Shown piece after piece: positions 1-8,658 of a stretch of DNA of 16,132 nucleotides (position 1 is the first letter of the stretch; each line of letters opens with the position of its first letter). This DNA comes from Scatosoma sp045542595. Lineage in GTDB: Bacteria > Bacillota > Clostridia > Christensenellales > Borkfalkiaceae. Below the pieces are notes generated by a model. The model had not been told where the DNA came from, searched no databases, and saw only the letters and a program-made list of their open reading frames with translations. Position numbers and translations under genes: made by a program. The DNA lies in the NCBI GenBank assembly GCA_045542595.1, contig JAZQLI010000044.1, positions 1 to 16,132 on the forward strand, read 5' to 3'.

Positions 1-1436
<1,436 letters not shown>

Positions 1437-1722
1437 TTCTCTCTTTCTACTCGTCTTTCCGTTTGAAAAAAAATTCTATATTTCTTACTCGACTAATTTC
1501 TCTTAATTGCAGCTTCTGAGCCTTAAAATTGCTTTTAACGTTCTTTGCTTTTATTAACCAAATTAGCTTTACTTTACTAATATGAAAATTTTCTCTTTGC
1601 CTTTCGTACTCGTCTCTATCTTTGTAAATAGAAACTTTGACTATTTGCTATGCAGTTGTTAATCTTCTAGTTACACATCATCAGACGTGTGCTGACTTTT
1701 TACGCTCTTCACAAGCGGCAGC
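1437..1722 (-). other. 5' leader of the 23S transcript
   Basis: This stretch lies between the inferred transcription start (about 1722) and the 23S 5' end. It is A-rich on the transcribed strand and has no open frame or tRNA. It opens with a possible short hairpin (CGCT/AGCG arms within 1700-1722), followed by a clearer one at 1673-1690 (7-bp stem ACACGTC/GATGTGT counting one G-U pair, loop TGAT). A degenerate motif CGAGTA(N)GAAA occurs three times (1444-1455, 1481-1493, 1602-1614). The part next to 1436 probably pairs with the missing 3' flank to form the 23S processing stalk. That last point is known for 23S genes generally but cannot be checked here. Confidence 0.6.
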
Positions 1723-1728
1723 CTAAAT

Positions 1729-1757
1729 ATAATACCATTTACAAAAAGTAAAGTCAT
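1729..1757 (-). promoter_or_regulatory. Promoter of the 23S rRNA gene
   Basis: On the minus strand ATGACT (1757-1752) and TATTAT (1734-1729) are separated by exactly 17 bp. They are one mismatch from TTGACT and one from TATAAT respectively. The predicted start is near 1722. It is followed by no protein ORF, only the leader and then the 23S, so this is most simply the rRNA promoter. The A-tract block immediately upstream resembles an rRNA UP element and supports this. Confidence 0.6.
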
Positions 1758-1760
1758 GCG

Positions 1761-1811
1761 TTTTTTTTAAATTTTTTGAATTTTTTTTATTTTTTACAAT
1801 TTTTTTATTTT
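1761..1811 (-). promoter_or_regulatory. Phased A-tract / UP-element-like block upstream of the 23S promoter
   Basis: Runs of T on the plus strand (A on the transcribed strand) start at 1761, 1772, 1781, 1790, 1800 and 1808, each 4-8 nt long. The spacing of about 8-11 bp approximates the helical repeat, so the segment should be intrinsically curved. It begins a few bases upstream of the -35 element, where UP elements bind the alpha C-terminal domain of RNA polymerase. The role is inferred from position and composition. Confidence 0.5.
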
Positions 1812-1886
1812 CCATACCTAGCAATGCCTATTTTTTTAAAAAAATAACTGTATTATATATTATAAGTCGCGCGCGTAACAAATAAT

Positions 1887-1911
1887 GAAAGGACTTTTTC
1901 CAAGTCCTTTC
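1887..1911 (-). terminator. Terminator of the peptidase-FmdB operon (possibly bidirectional)
   Basis: A perfect 10-bp stem, GAAAGGACTT with AAGTCCTTTC, has a 5-nt loop. It begins 30 bp past the stop of the FmdB-type gene. On the minus strand it is followed by the moderately T-rich CATTATTTGTT. On the plus strand it is followed by GTCTTTTATTT, so it could also stop transcription entering from the left. Confidence 0.6.
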
Positions 1912-1941
1912 GTCTTTTATTTCTAAAATATACACTCCGTA

Positions 1942-2139
1942 TCAGCGACATCCACTACAGGTTTTACAATTCCCCGAACACTTTTTCGTGGTTTTTCCCG
2001 TAGACGAATACATTTCGCCCGAATAATCGCGCACGGCTATTACGCCGCACGCAGGGCATTTTACTTCGTCTTTATACGAACTTACCAGCTCGTCAAAGCG
2101 TTTACCGCATTTTTCGCATTTGTACTGTAATAAAGGCAT
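1942..2139 (-). CDS. FmdB-family small zinc-ribbon protein (65 aa)
   Basis: The protein starts MPLLQYKCEKCGKRFDELV, the standard opening of FmdB/CxxC_CxxC_SSSS zinc ribbons. Two CxxC knuckles (CEKC and CPAC, about 20 residues apart) should bind one zinc ion, and a Cys-rich tail (CSGNC, CSGC) is also typical of the family. The frame stays open upstream to another ATG at 2196. I chose 2139 because it gives the family N-terminus and has GGAG at a usable distance before it; the upstream extension is unlike the family. The gene lies 67 bp downstream of the M1 peptidase on the same strand, with no terminator seen between them, so they probably share a transcript that ends at the 1887-1911 hairpin. 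The molecular role of most FmdB proteins is unknown, and nothing here settles it. Confidence 0.85.
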   Translation of the reverse strand: MPLLQYKCEKCGKRFDELVSSYKDEVKCPACGVIAVRDYSGEMYSSTGKTTKKCSGNCKTCSGCR

Positions 2140-2206
2140 CTCTTTTACTCCGTAAGATAGTATTTTCATTATATCCCCAAAGTAAAATTTTAGCAAGCGT
2201 TTTTTA

Positions 2207-3664
2207 TCACAAAACCGCTTTTCCTTCTAAAAAACTCTCGAAAAAGCCACGTACATCCAAACCGCAACGCTCAAATGCACCGATGAGTGCATCCGGCGTG
2301 GCTATCTGATACAAATTTTCTTTATAATACTTTTTCAATCCGTCGAAAAATTTATCGTCGCCCACGCTTTTTCGAAGTGTATCAAACATAACCACCGATT
2401 TATCGTATGCAATACAACGGTATTCGTAATCGCTGATAAAATCCTTTAAATGTCGAATCATTACCGTATCACTTCTTCCGAGCACACTGCCGTATACGTC
2501 GTAATACGAGCGGTATTGTTGCAAGCTTTCCTGCACGATAGCCTCGCGCGTATAACCGTATTTTTCGTAATTTTCAAAAAACGTCAAAGCGGAATATTCC
2601 GCCAAGCCTTCGTCTTGCCAAGCATTTTCCAGTTGGTCGTTCCCCACGGCGGCATACCACCATTGATGCGCCGTTTCGTGCACTACCGCACGCGCCGTTC
2701 CTTCAGGCAAGAGCCCGTCGGAGAGCATTGTTAAAGCGGGATATTCCATACCCCCAACACAAAACCCCGTTTGTGCTAGCGTATATTTTTCATACGGGTA
2801 CTTCCCAAACGTTTCTTCAAAATACGTAAACGCTTCCACCGCCGTTTCCAACGTCTTATCCGCAAATGCGTCGTCGTAATAGTAATAGGCTATTGTTTTG
2901 CCGTTGACAATACGTACCTTTTGCCGATAGTTTTCCGAAAGCACCATCGCAAAGTCTCTTACGTTCGTCGCAGACATGGTATACTCCTTTTTGCTTTCCA
3001 AGGCTCGTTCCGAAACAATTTCTCCCGTTGCGGCAACCAAGTACTCTTTAGGCGTGGTTAACGTAACTTTATAATCGGCACAATCGCTGTAAAACGGGTC
3101 GCCGTCGGAATAATAAACGCATTCGACAAATCCGCCGTTTTTAATTCCGCAAAGAATGGGGAAAAAATTCCCTAAATTGACCGTTTTAGGCGTAATGCCC
3201 GTGCGGTGATTGACGTTGGCGAGTTTCAGTAAAAAGCCGATATCAAGTACCACTTCTTCCCCGGGGAAAAGCGAGCGTTCTAAATAGACGTATAAAATAT
3301 TTTCGTCTTCCCCCATCACTTCCCAGTTTTTAGCACCGTTCACACTGGAAATGACCATCTCTCCATAGCTTTCTCCCTGATAATACGCCGCCGTTTCATA
3401 CCCTTTCGATACGGGCGCGTACAATGCGTCCTGCCGATAAGCATTAGGATATAATTGAAATTTTAAAACGGAAATTTCTTCTTCCAAAGCATTTTCAAAG
3501 GTAATCTTTGTTGTTCCGGCAAGAGTAGCGTTATCCGGCATATATTCTACCGTTATTTCGTATCGACTTATCACTTTCGGTTGTTGCGTACACCCTGCAA
3601 GTCCATAAAAAACACCCGTAAAGCACAACGCCGTACATATAATACAAACCAATTTACGAAACAT
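2207..3664 (-). CDS. Lipoprotein M1-family zinc metallopeptidase (aminopeptidase-like)
   Basis: This 485-residue protein has a lipoprotein signal peptide ending in the lipobox LAGC (lipidated Cys25), so it should be anchored on the outer face of the cytoplasmic membrane. The M1 signature is complete: a GGMEYP substrate loop (304-309, the GxMEN equivalent), HETAHQWW (zinc ligands His329 and His333, base Glu330), the third ligand Glu352 in AWQDEGLAEY, and the likely catalytic Tyr420 in AYDKS. It is much shorter than the classic ~850-residue aminopeptidases. It keeps the N-terminal beta domain and the thermolysin-like domain and lacks the helical C-terminal domain. The start is supported by GAGGTGG just upstream. 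It probably trims peptides outside the membrane; the true substrate cannot be told from sequence. It is first in an operon with the FmdB-type gene. Confidence 0.92.
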   Translation of the reverse strand: MFRKLVCIICTALCFTGVFYGLAGCTQQPKVISRYEITVEYMPDNATLAGTTKITFENALEEEISVLKFQLYPNAYRQDALYAPVSKGYETAAYYQGESYGEMVISSVNGAKNWEVMGEDENILYVYLERSLFPGEEVVLDIGFLLKLANVNHRTGITPKTVNLGNFFPILCGIKNGGFVECVYYSDGDPFYSDCADYKVTLTTPKEYLVAATGEIVSERALESKKEYTMSATNVRDFAMVLSENYRQKVRIVNGKTIAYYYYDDAFADKTLETAVEAFTYFEETFGKYPYEKYTLAQTGFCVGGMEYPALTMLSDGLLPEGTARAVVHETAHQWWYAAVGNDQLENAWQDEGLAEYSALTFFENYEKYGYTREAIVQESLQQYRSYYDVYGSVLGRSDTVMIRHLKDFISDYEYRCIAYDKSVVMFDTLRKSVGDDKFFDGLKKYYKENLYQIATPDALIGAFERCGLDVRGFFESFLEGKAVL

Positions 3665-3718
3665 ATTCCACCTCGTTTTATTCTATCGGACAAGGTATTG
3701 TATGCAGAATAACAAACG

Positions 3719-3748
3719 ATTATGAAAGGATATAAAAATTTCATACAA
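3719..3748 (-). promoter_or_regulatory. Candidate promoter of the M1 peptidase operon
   Basis: On the minus strand TTGTAT (3748-3743) and CATAAT (3724-3719) are 18 bp apart, predicting a start near 3712 and a leader of about 48 nt. A 7-bp inverted repeat, TATGAAA (3721-3727) and TTTCATA (3739-3745), overlaps both elements and could be an operator. The match to consensus is moderate, so this is tentative. Confidence 0.4.
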
Positions 3749-3762
3749 TCCCTTTAAAAAAG

Positions 3763-3791
3763 TTGAATTTTTACATTGTGTTTGTTATAAT
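3763..3791 (+). promoter_or_regulatory. Extended -10 promoter of the GNAT gene
   Basis: TTGAAT (3763-3768), a 17-bp spacer and TATAAT (3786-3791), with TG one base before the -10 (an extended -10). This is near-consensus for the housekeeping sigma factor. The -10 ends 6 bp before the ATG at 3798, so the predicted first transcribed base is at or next to the start codon. Confidence 0.8.
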
Positions 3792-3797
3792 ACTATT

Positions 3798-4259
3798 ATG
3801 CAATTACTAGAATTTAACGAAAAAGACTATACGTCGTTATATGCGTTTATGCAACCGATTTGGCTGGAAACGTACAAAAACGTATTACCCGAAAGCCAAA
3901 TACGCTTCCTGCTTGAAAAATATTTTTCCCCTTTAGGGATAAAAGAATTTTTATCGCGCGGGTACGTATACCGAAAAATCGACGATGTGGGTGTGCTGGT
4001 TTACGTAGAACGTGAAAAGGACGTATATATCGATAAATTATATCTCCTGCCCAAAGCGCGCGGAAAAGGCTACGCTGCCCTTGTCTTTTCAAAGCTGACT
4101 ACTACATTGCAAAAACCGTTGACGCTTAACGTCAATCAGAAAAACGAGCGTGCCGTAAAGTGCTATTTAAAAAACGGATTTACCGTTCTCCACGAAGAAA
4201 AAATCGACCTTGGCAACGGAATGTACAACGTCGATTACGTAATGCAATTATCTATATAA
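3798..4259 (+). CDS. GNAT-family N-acetyltransferase (153 aa)
   Basis: A single GNAT domain covers the whole protein. The acetyl-CoA pyrophosphate-binding loop is ARGKGYA (87-93), following the beta-strand IDKLYLLP. The later LNVNQKNERAVKCYLKNGF segment (110-128) is the family's motif B, ending in the usual YxxxGF element. Length is normal for the family. It would transfer an acetyl group from acetyl-CoA to an unidentified amine in the cytoplasm. The ATG at 3798 gives the expected N-terminus, and the next Met (residue 18) would cut into the fold. No Shine-Dalgarno sequence precedes it: the bases before the ATG are the promoter -10 region, so the mRNA is probably leaderless. The gene is monocistronic and ends at the shared terminator 4264-4292. 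Confidence 0.88.
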   Translation: MQLLEFNEKDYTSLYAFMQPIWLETYKNVLPESQIRFLLEKYFSPLGIKEFLSRGYVYRKIDDVGVLVYVEREKDVYIDKLYLLPKARGKGYAALVFSKLTTTLQKPLTLNVNQKNERAVKCYLKNGFTVLHEEKIDLGNGMYNVDYVMQLSI

Positions 4260-4263
4260 ACGA

Positions 4264-4292
4264 AACCCGTGTTTCTAGAAGAAACACGGGTT
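4264..4292. terminator. Bidirectional terminator between GNAT and Gfo/Idh genes
   Basis: A perfect 12-bp stem, AACCCGTGTTTC with GAAACACGGGTT, has a 5-nt loop. It starts 5 bp after the GNAT stop and ends 5 bp before the convergent Gfo/Idh stop. The plus side is followed by ATATTTTATTC and the minus side by TCGTTTATATAG. It probably serves both genes. Confidence 0.85.
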
Positions 4293-4297
4293 ATATT

Positions 4298-5548
4298 TTA
4301 TTCTTTTTCGGGGTTAGGCATAGGATATACGTCTTTTCTTTCGCGAAGTACCCATTTACCGCGCGTGAAATCGGGAATGGCTTGCGGCGCGCCGCCTTGC
4401 GCAATAGATTGTTCGGAAATTGCAGTAATGCACATCCAAGCCGCCGCGTCGTATACGTCTACGGGCATCTCTTCTCCGTTTAATGCACAGCGGAAAAATT
4501 CCTTGAACATAAAATAGTCCATTCCGCCGTGTCCAAGCGTTTTTTCCTTTTCGTTGATTGCTTGCCATTGCGGTACAAGATAACCGTTAAATTCTTCCCC
4601 TGCCGCGTTATTGAAATGCTTTTCTATCGTTTTTACAACGTCGTAGAATTCGTGCATATTGTGCTTATCTTCCAACAATACCATATTCGTTTCCTGCACG
4701 CAAAGCCCTTTCGTGCCGCGTACCGTGAACTCACGGGAATAATATTTAGGAAGCGTAGTATCCAACTTCAACGAAATTGTTGCACCGTCTGCACAAGTGA
4801 TAATCGTGTTGATGATATCCCCTTGATTAAATTCGGTATTTTCAAGCGCTTTATCGGGGTTTTTGCCTGTATTGACAAATTCCGCTAAGCCTGCCGCGCG
4901 GCTTGCCACCGACACCAACGATACCATTTTATTGCCGCGGTTGATGTCCAAAATTTTCGCAATAGGGCCGAGCTCGTGTGTAGGATAGTTTTCACAATTA
5001 CGCTTTTGGTAATTTTCCAAACGGTAATGCCTATTGACGTGGCCGCCGCAAATTTCATCACGTAAATCGTGGCTGTACGCGCCGTGGCAATGTACCACTT
5101 GCCCTAATTTGCCCGCCCTTGCAAGTGCCGTGGAAAGCAACTCGAATCTATCAAAGCAGCAATTTTCCATCATCATAATGGGAGTTTTCGTTTCTTCGTA
5201 TGTACGGACAAGTTCCCAACATTCTTCCACGTCGTACGCGCCGCCTACTTCCATAGCCGTAATTTTGCCCGCACGCATACTTTCTATCGCCATACGGATA
5301 TGTTCGTCCCAGGAAGAAGCAATAAGCACCGCTTCGACGTTGGGATCGGCAAGTACCTGTTTATAGTCGGTATAGCCGACGGGTTTTTTACCGTCTTTTT
5401 CTTCTACTACTTTTTGCGCACGTTCCATACGGTCTTGATATGCGTCGCATACGGCAACGATTTCCGCTTCTTCACAAGCCAACATGGTTCGCGTTAAACC
5501 GCTGCCGCGTTGGCCGAATCCGATTACGCCCATTTTTAACTTTTTCAT
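4298..5548 (-). CDS. Gfo/Idh/MocA-family protein, GH109-like (NAD-dependent glycosidase or sugar dehydrogenase)
   Basis: The 416-residue protein opens with an N-terminal Rossmann fold: GVIGFGQRG (7-15, dinucleotide-binding GxGxxG type) and an acidic strand end at VAVCDAYQDR. The Gfo/Idh region EVGGAYDVEECWELV (100-114) stands in for the usual EKP motif. A C-terminal oxidoreductase domain follows. Three segments recall GH109 rather than ordinary sugar dehydrogenases: the EECWELV helix, NYPTHELGPIAKILDINRG (187-205) and GHGGMDYFM (339-347) followed by VDVYDAAAW. GH109 enzymes hydrolyse alpha-N-acetylgalactosaminides using bound NAD+; the activity here is inferred. No signal peptide is seen, so it should be cytoplasmic. 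AGGAG precedes the ATG. A TATAAT lies at 5579-5574 on the minus strand but without a good -35. Confidence 0.85.
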   Translation of the reverse strand: MKKLKMGVIGFGQRGSGLTRTMLACEEAEIVAVCDAYQDRMERAQKVVEEKDGKKPVGYTDYKQVLADPNVEAVLIASSWDEHIRMAIESMRAGKITAMEVGGAYDVEECWELVRTYEETKTPIMMMENCCFDRFELLSTALARAGKLGQVVHCHGAYSHDLRDEICGGHVNRHYRLENYQKRNCENYPTHELGPIAKILDINRGNKMVSLVSVASRAAGLAEFVNTGKNPDKALENTEFNQGDIINTIITCADGATISLKLDTTLPKYYSREFTVRGTKGLCVQETNMVLLEDKHNMHEFYDVVKTIEKHFNNAAGEEFNGYLVPQWQAINEKEKTLGHGGMDYFMFKEFFRCALNGEEMPVDVYDAAAWMCITAISEQSIAQGGAPQAIPDFTRGKWVLRERKDVYPMPNPEKE

Positions 5549-5749
5549 AACACACTCCTACTGCTTGTTATTTATTATAATGTCTTTCCGTATTTATCCG
5601 TTTGATTAATCTTAAAAAAGCATTTATATATTACAAGATTTTTAGTAAAAATCAATGATTTATGTGCCTATTTTTTGTCTTTATGTTGCGATTTTTTTAT
5701 CTTTATGGATGATATACTTCCATTTTAAAAATCGTTTTGGAATAGATTT

Positions 5750-8563
5750 TCAAATTGCGTTCTTCACGCAATTTTTGCCTTTTTTACCTTTTTTAGAGAG
5801 CCCTTTCAGTGCTTTGTTGTTACAAGATTCTTTTTCTTCCGTTTGTATTTTCCCTTGCAAAACGGGAAAATTTTTGCAAAGCATTTCCCAAAGCACGTCC
5901 GCCGATTTTTCCGAACCGTACGCGTCGTGATATTGCAATGCGTTATTTTGTAACACCATAAGTTCTTTGGGATTACTCAACCAAGCTTCTAACTTATCCG
6001 CCACTTTTTTAGGATTAAAAATACGCAAAGCGTTTTGTACGTCTTTTAAATAATAAGCCGCATTATCGCGTTCCATACTCGTGGCATATTTCGTAACGAT
6101 AATTGCCGTACCGAAATACGTAGCTTCCGCCACCGACGAAGCACCTGCTTTACCTAAAAAGACGTCCGCCGCCGCTAAATATTCTAACGTTTTATCGCAA
6201 AAACCTTCTACGATAAGGTTTGTGTTTTCTTTTGCCTTCAGGTTTTTCAGTTTATCATACAGCTTCTCGTTTTTACCGCAAATCGCGATAACGTTTAACG
6301 GCAAATCTCGTTCTACTAAAAGACGCGTAATTTTGCCCATTTTCCCCAAACCGTAGCCGCCTTCAAACAGGACGACGGTCATTTTGTTTTCATCTAACCC
6401 TAACGCGCGGCGGTTTTCCTTTTTATCCATAGAAATGGAAAACGCTTCGTTTCGTAACGCAAACGAAACCAAACGAATATTATCTGCATTATACCTGCGT
6501 TTATACTTTTTAAGCGCCCTATCATAACCGCGCTTTGCTGACATTAACGTCATATCCGAAGGATAACGGAATAAAGGAATGGTTTGTACGTCGGGAATAT
6601 ACGTTACCGTAATCGGTTTACGCTTTTTCATCTTTTCCCCGTAATAGTTGGTAGACCAGTGCGTACTCACCAGCATATCCGCTTCCAACTCCGCCATATG
6701 TTCTCTCGCTGCAATGCGTGTTCCGGGCACGTATGCGTCCATGATGATTTTGGATAAAAATTTCGTGCCCAAAAGTTCCATCATATACATATTAAGATAT
6801 CCGTATACCCAGTTATGGTTATACTTTTTCACTTCTCTAACGAACGATTTTTCTAAAGCCATTAACGACTTATCCCCCGTCTCGTTAAAAAAGTGAGAGC
6901 GTACAACGGTGCAATATTCGCCGTATTTTTTCTCAAATGCATCCGCAAGCGATTGCACGGGCATAATATGCCCCATACCTGCTTCCACAAACGCAAATAC
7001 TACGCGCGGTTTATCGTTTTCACCTATGACGCGCGGTTTTTTTTGCTTGGCTTCCAAAACGGCAATCGCCTGTTCCTTACGCCATACGTCCGCTTCGCAC
7101 GCCGCCAAAAGTGCTAAATATAAAAGAGTAAATTGTGCTTTATAGAAAATAGTATCAAGAAGGGACATTCCTAAAAACGCCAAAACCGCCAAGCACAAAA
7201 AGCCTCTATCCATATCCGCTTTTTTAATAAACGTTTTCAAAAGCGAGAAAAAATGAATACCGAGCGTTATCGTACCCACGATTCCGCAACTACCGATACT
7301 TTGCAACAGTAAATTGTGCGCCAAGTACGAATAGATACTGAAAATACCGTTATTCGGGTTCCCAACGTGGGAAACTTGATATTCCAAATCCACCGCAAAG
7401 CCGCCGCCGAATATGGGGTTTTCCCTAAAATAATCGAAATATCTACTCCAAATAGTCAATCTACCGCTAGTGATATCACTGCCTGCACTCATTTGAATGA
7501 AATAATCGAAGAAGTATTTCAGCGCGTCCATTCGCCACAGCACGAATAATAAAGCAACAACCGCCAACGCTAAACCCAGCAAAACGATGGCAATCGTCTT
7601 TCGAAGTTCCTTTTCTTTTAACAAGAGCAACAAACCGACCATAAATACGATAGCGGCGGACACCAACGCCCCACGCGCCATTACGGAATAAATTGCCGCC
7701 ATCGCTAAAAGGGCAAACACCAACCAAATACCGCGATATTTCTTGGTGCGAAGTATCTTATAAAAGCACGCAGGCATAGTCATTGCCAAATAAGAACCGA
7801 AGTCTAAACTCATACCCCAACCGCAAAACAGGTGAGATTTCCATACCCCGCTCAAAATTAAAAATCCGTAAAAACGAGTGGCGTAAATATACGCGATAAG
7901 TGCAATAATATAAAACATAATCGTCAACATTACGTCGGCGATATAATCGAACGAAAGACTTTTAAAATCTAACGTGGCAGCGTAAAATAAATATACGAAA
8001 AAGAATGTTGCGGCTTGTATTAAACCGAATAATAATCCCGAATCTTCAGGGTCTTCCGTGATACCGGCAAGCGCAAACCCGATAGACATCAACGTAACGC
8101 CCCACAACAATCCTTTCAAGGAAAACGCACGCTTAAAATCTCCAAAAACAATCAAACGGAAAACAAGCGCCGTCAATACCATTGCCGCCAAAATTGCCGC
8201 TGTAAAAATAAACTCTGGCGAGCCGTAAAATTCGGAAGCCGTACCTACGTAGTAATCGCATTTGCCCAGCAAATGAAAGCCCGAAGCGGCTTTTGCCGGA
8301 CTGTTTTTCGACGATACGCAAAACGTAGCCATACAAAGTATGGGGATGCTTGCGTTGGTGTTTTTGCAAAAAAGACAAATATAGATAAAAAGACCGGCGC
8401 AAACGGAAAACCCGATAAGGTCTCCGCCCAGCGCCTGCTCGATAAATATGAAAATCGCCAAGGTAGCAAGAAACCAGCGGCTATTTAAAAATTTCTCCAC
8501 CGCTTTTAATACTTTTCCGTTATCCACCCAGGAATGTATATTGTCTCTTATGCTTTCAACCAC
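5750..8563 (-). CDS. Fusion: O-antigen ligase/polymerase-like membrane domain + MGDG-synthase/MurG-like glycosyltransferase
   Basis: This is a 937-residue two-domain protein. Residues ~30-488 are roughly a dozen hydrophobic segments with the Wzy_C/O-antigen-ligase signature: the extracytoplasmic loop SGRLTIWSRYFDYFRENPIFGGG (366-388) followed by AHNLLLQSIGSCGIVG (415-430, His416). A charged linker (~490-517) leads to a GT-B glycosyltransferase (~518-895). That domain shows AFVEAGMGHIMPVQSLADAF (524-543, with the conserved His of the MGDG_synth/MurG N-terminal loop), FEGGYGLGKMG (733-743), VIAICGKNEKLYDKL and the nucleotide-sugar-binding block GFCDKTLEYLAAADVFLGKAGASSVAEA (787-814). The tail is lysine-rich. 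The start is GTG at 8563 with AAGGA upstream. It lies 95 bp downstream of the CapD-like gene and is probably co-transcribed with it. The likely job is to build a glycan on a lipid carrier or lipid and transfer or polymerise it at the membrane. The exact substrate is unknown. Confidence 0.88.
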   Translation of the reverse strand: MVESIRDNIHSWVDNGKVLKAVEKFLNSRWFLATLAIFIFIEQALGGDLIGFSVCAGLFIYICLFCKNTNASIPILCMATFCVSSKNSPAKAASGFHLLGKCDYYVGTASEFYGSPEFIFTAAILAAMVLTALVFRLIVFGDFKRAFSLKGLLWGVTLMSIGFALAGITEDPEDSGLLFGLIQAATFFFVYLFYAATLDFKSLSFDYIADVMLTIMFYIIALIAYIYATRFYGFLILSGVWKSHLFCGWGMSLDFGSYLAMTMPACFYKILRTKKYRGIWLVFALLAMAAIYSVMARGALVSAAIVFMVGLLLLLKEKELRKTIAIVLLGLALAVVALLFVLWRMDALKYFFDYFIQMSAGSDITSGRLTIWSRYFDYFRENPIFGGGFAVDLEYQVSHVGNPNNGIFSIYSYLAHNLLLQSIGSCGIVGTITLGIHFFSLLKTFIKKADMDRGFLCLAVLAFLGMSLLDTIFYKAQFTLLYLALLAACEADVWRKEQAIAVLEAKQKKPRVIGENDKPRVVFAFVEAGMGHIMPVQSLADAFEKKYGEYCTVVRSHFFNETGDKSLMALEKSFVREVKKYNHNWVYGYLNMYMMELLGTKFLSKIIMDAYVPGTRIAAREHMAELEADMLVSTHWSTNYYGEKMKKRKPITVTYIPDVQTIPLFRYPSDMTLMSAKRGYDRALKKYKRRYNADNIRLVSFALRNEAFSISMDKKENRRALGLDENKMTVVLFEGGYGLGKMGKITRLLVERDLPLNVIAICGKNEKLYDKLKNLKAKENTNLIVEGFCDKTLEYLAAADVFLGKAGASSVAEATYFGTAIIVTKYATSMERDNAAYYLKDVQNALRIFNPKKVADKLEAWLSNPKELMVLQNNALQYHDAYGSEKSADVLWEMLCKNFPVLQGKIQTEEKESCNNKALKGLSKKGKKGKNCVKNAI
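5752..5774 (-). terminator. Weak candidate terminator at the end of the ligase-glycosyltransferase gene
   Basis: An 8-bp stem, AAATTGCG with CGCAATTT, and a 7-nt loop overlap the last codons, reaching the A of the TGA stop from upstream. On the minus strand the following sequence (GAAAATCTATT) is only mildly T-rich, so termination may be inefficient. No better hairpin is seen between this gene and the Gfo/Idh start. Confidence 0.3.
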
Positions 8564-8658
8564 GAATCTCGTCTTCCTTGCTTTACACTATCTTTCTTTG
8601 TATTGCCATAATGAACGGATTTTATAACCCGTAAACGTATTTTTACACACCGAACGCT

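Noticed and set aside
1437..1722. A tRNA between the promoter and the 23S gene, as in a 16S-23S spacer
   Set aside because: No cloverleaf, T-loop TTCRA or acceptor pairing could be found in either strand.
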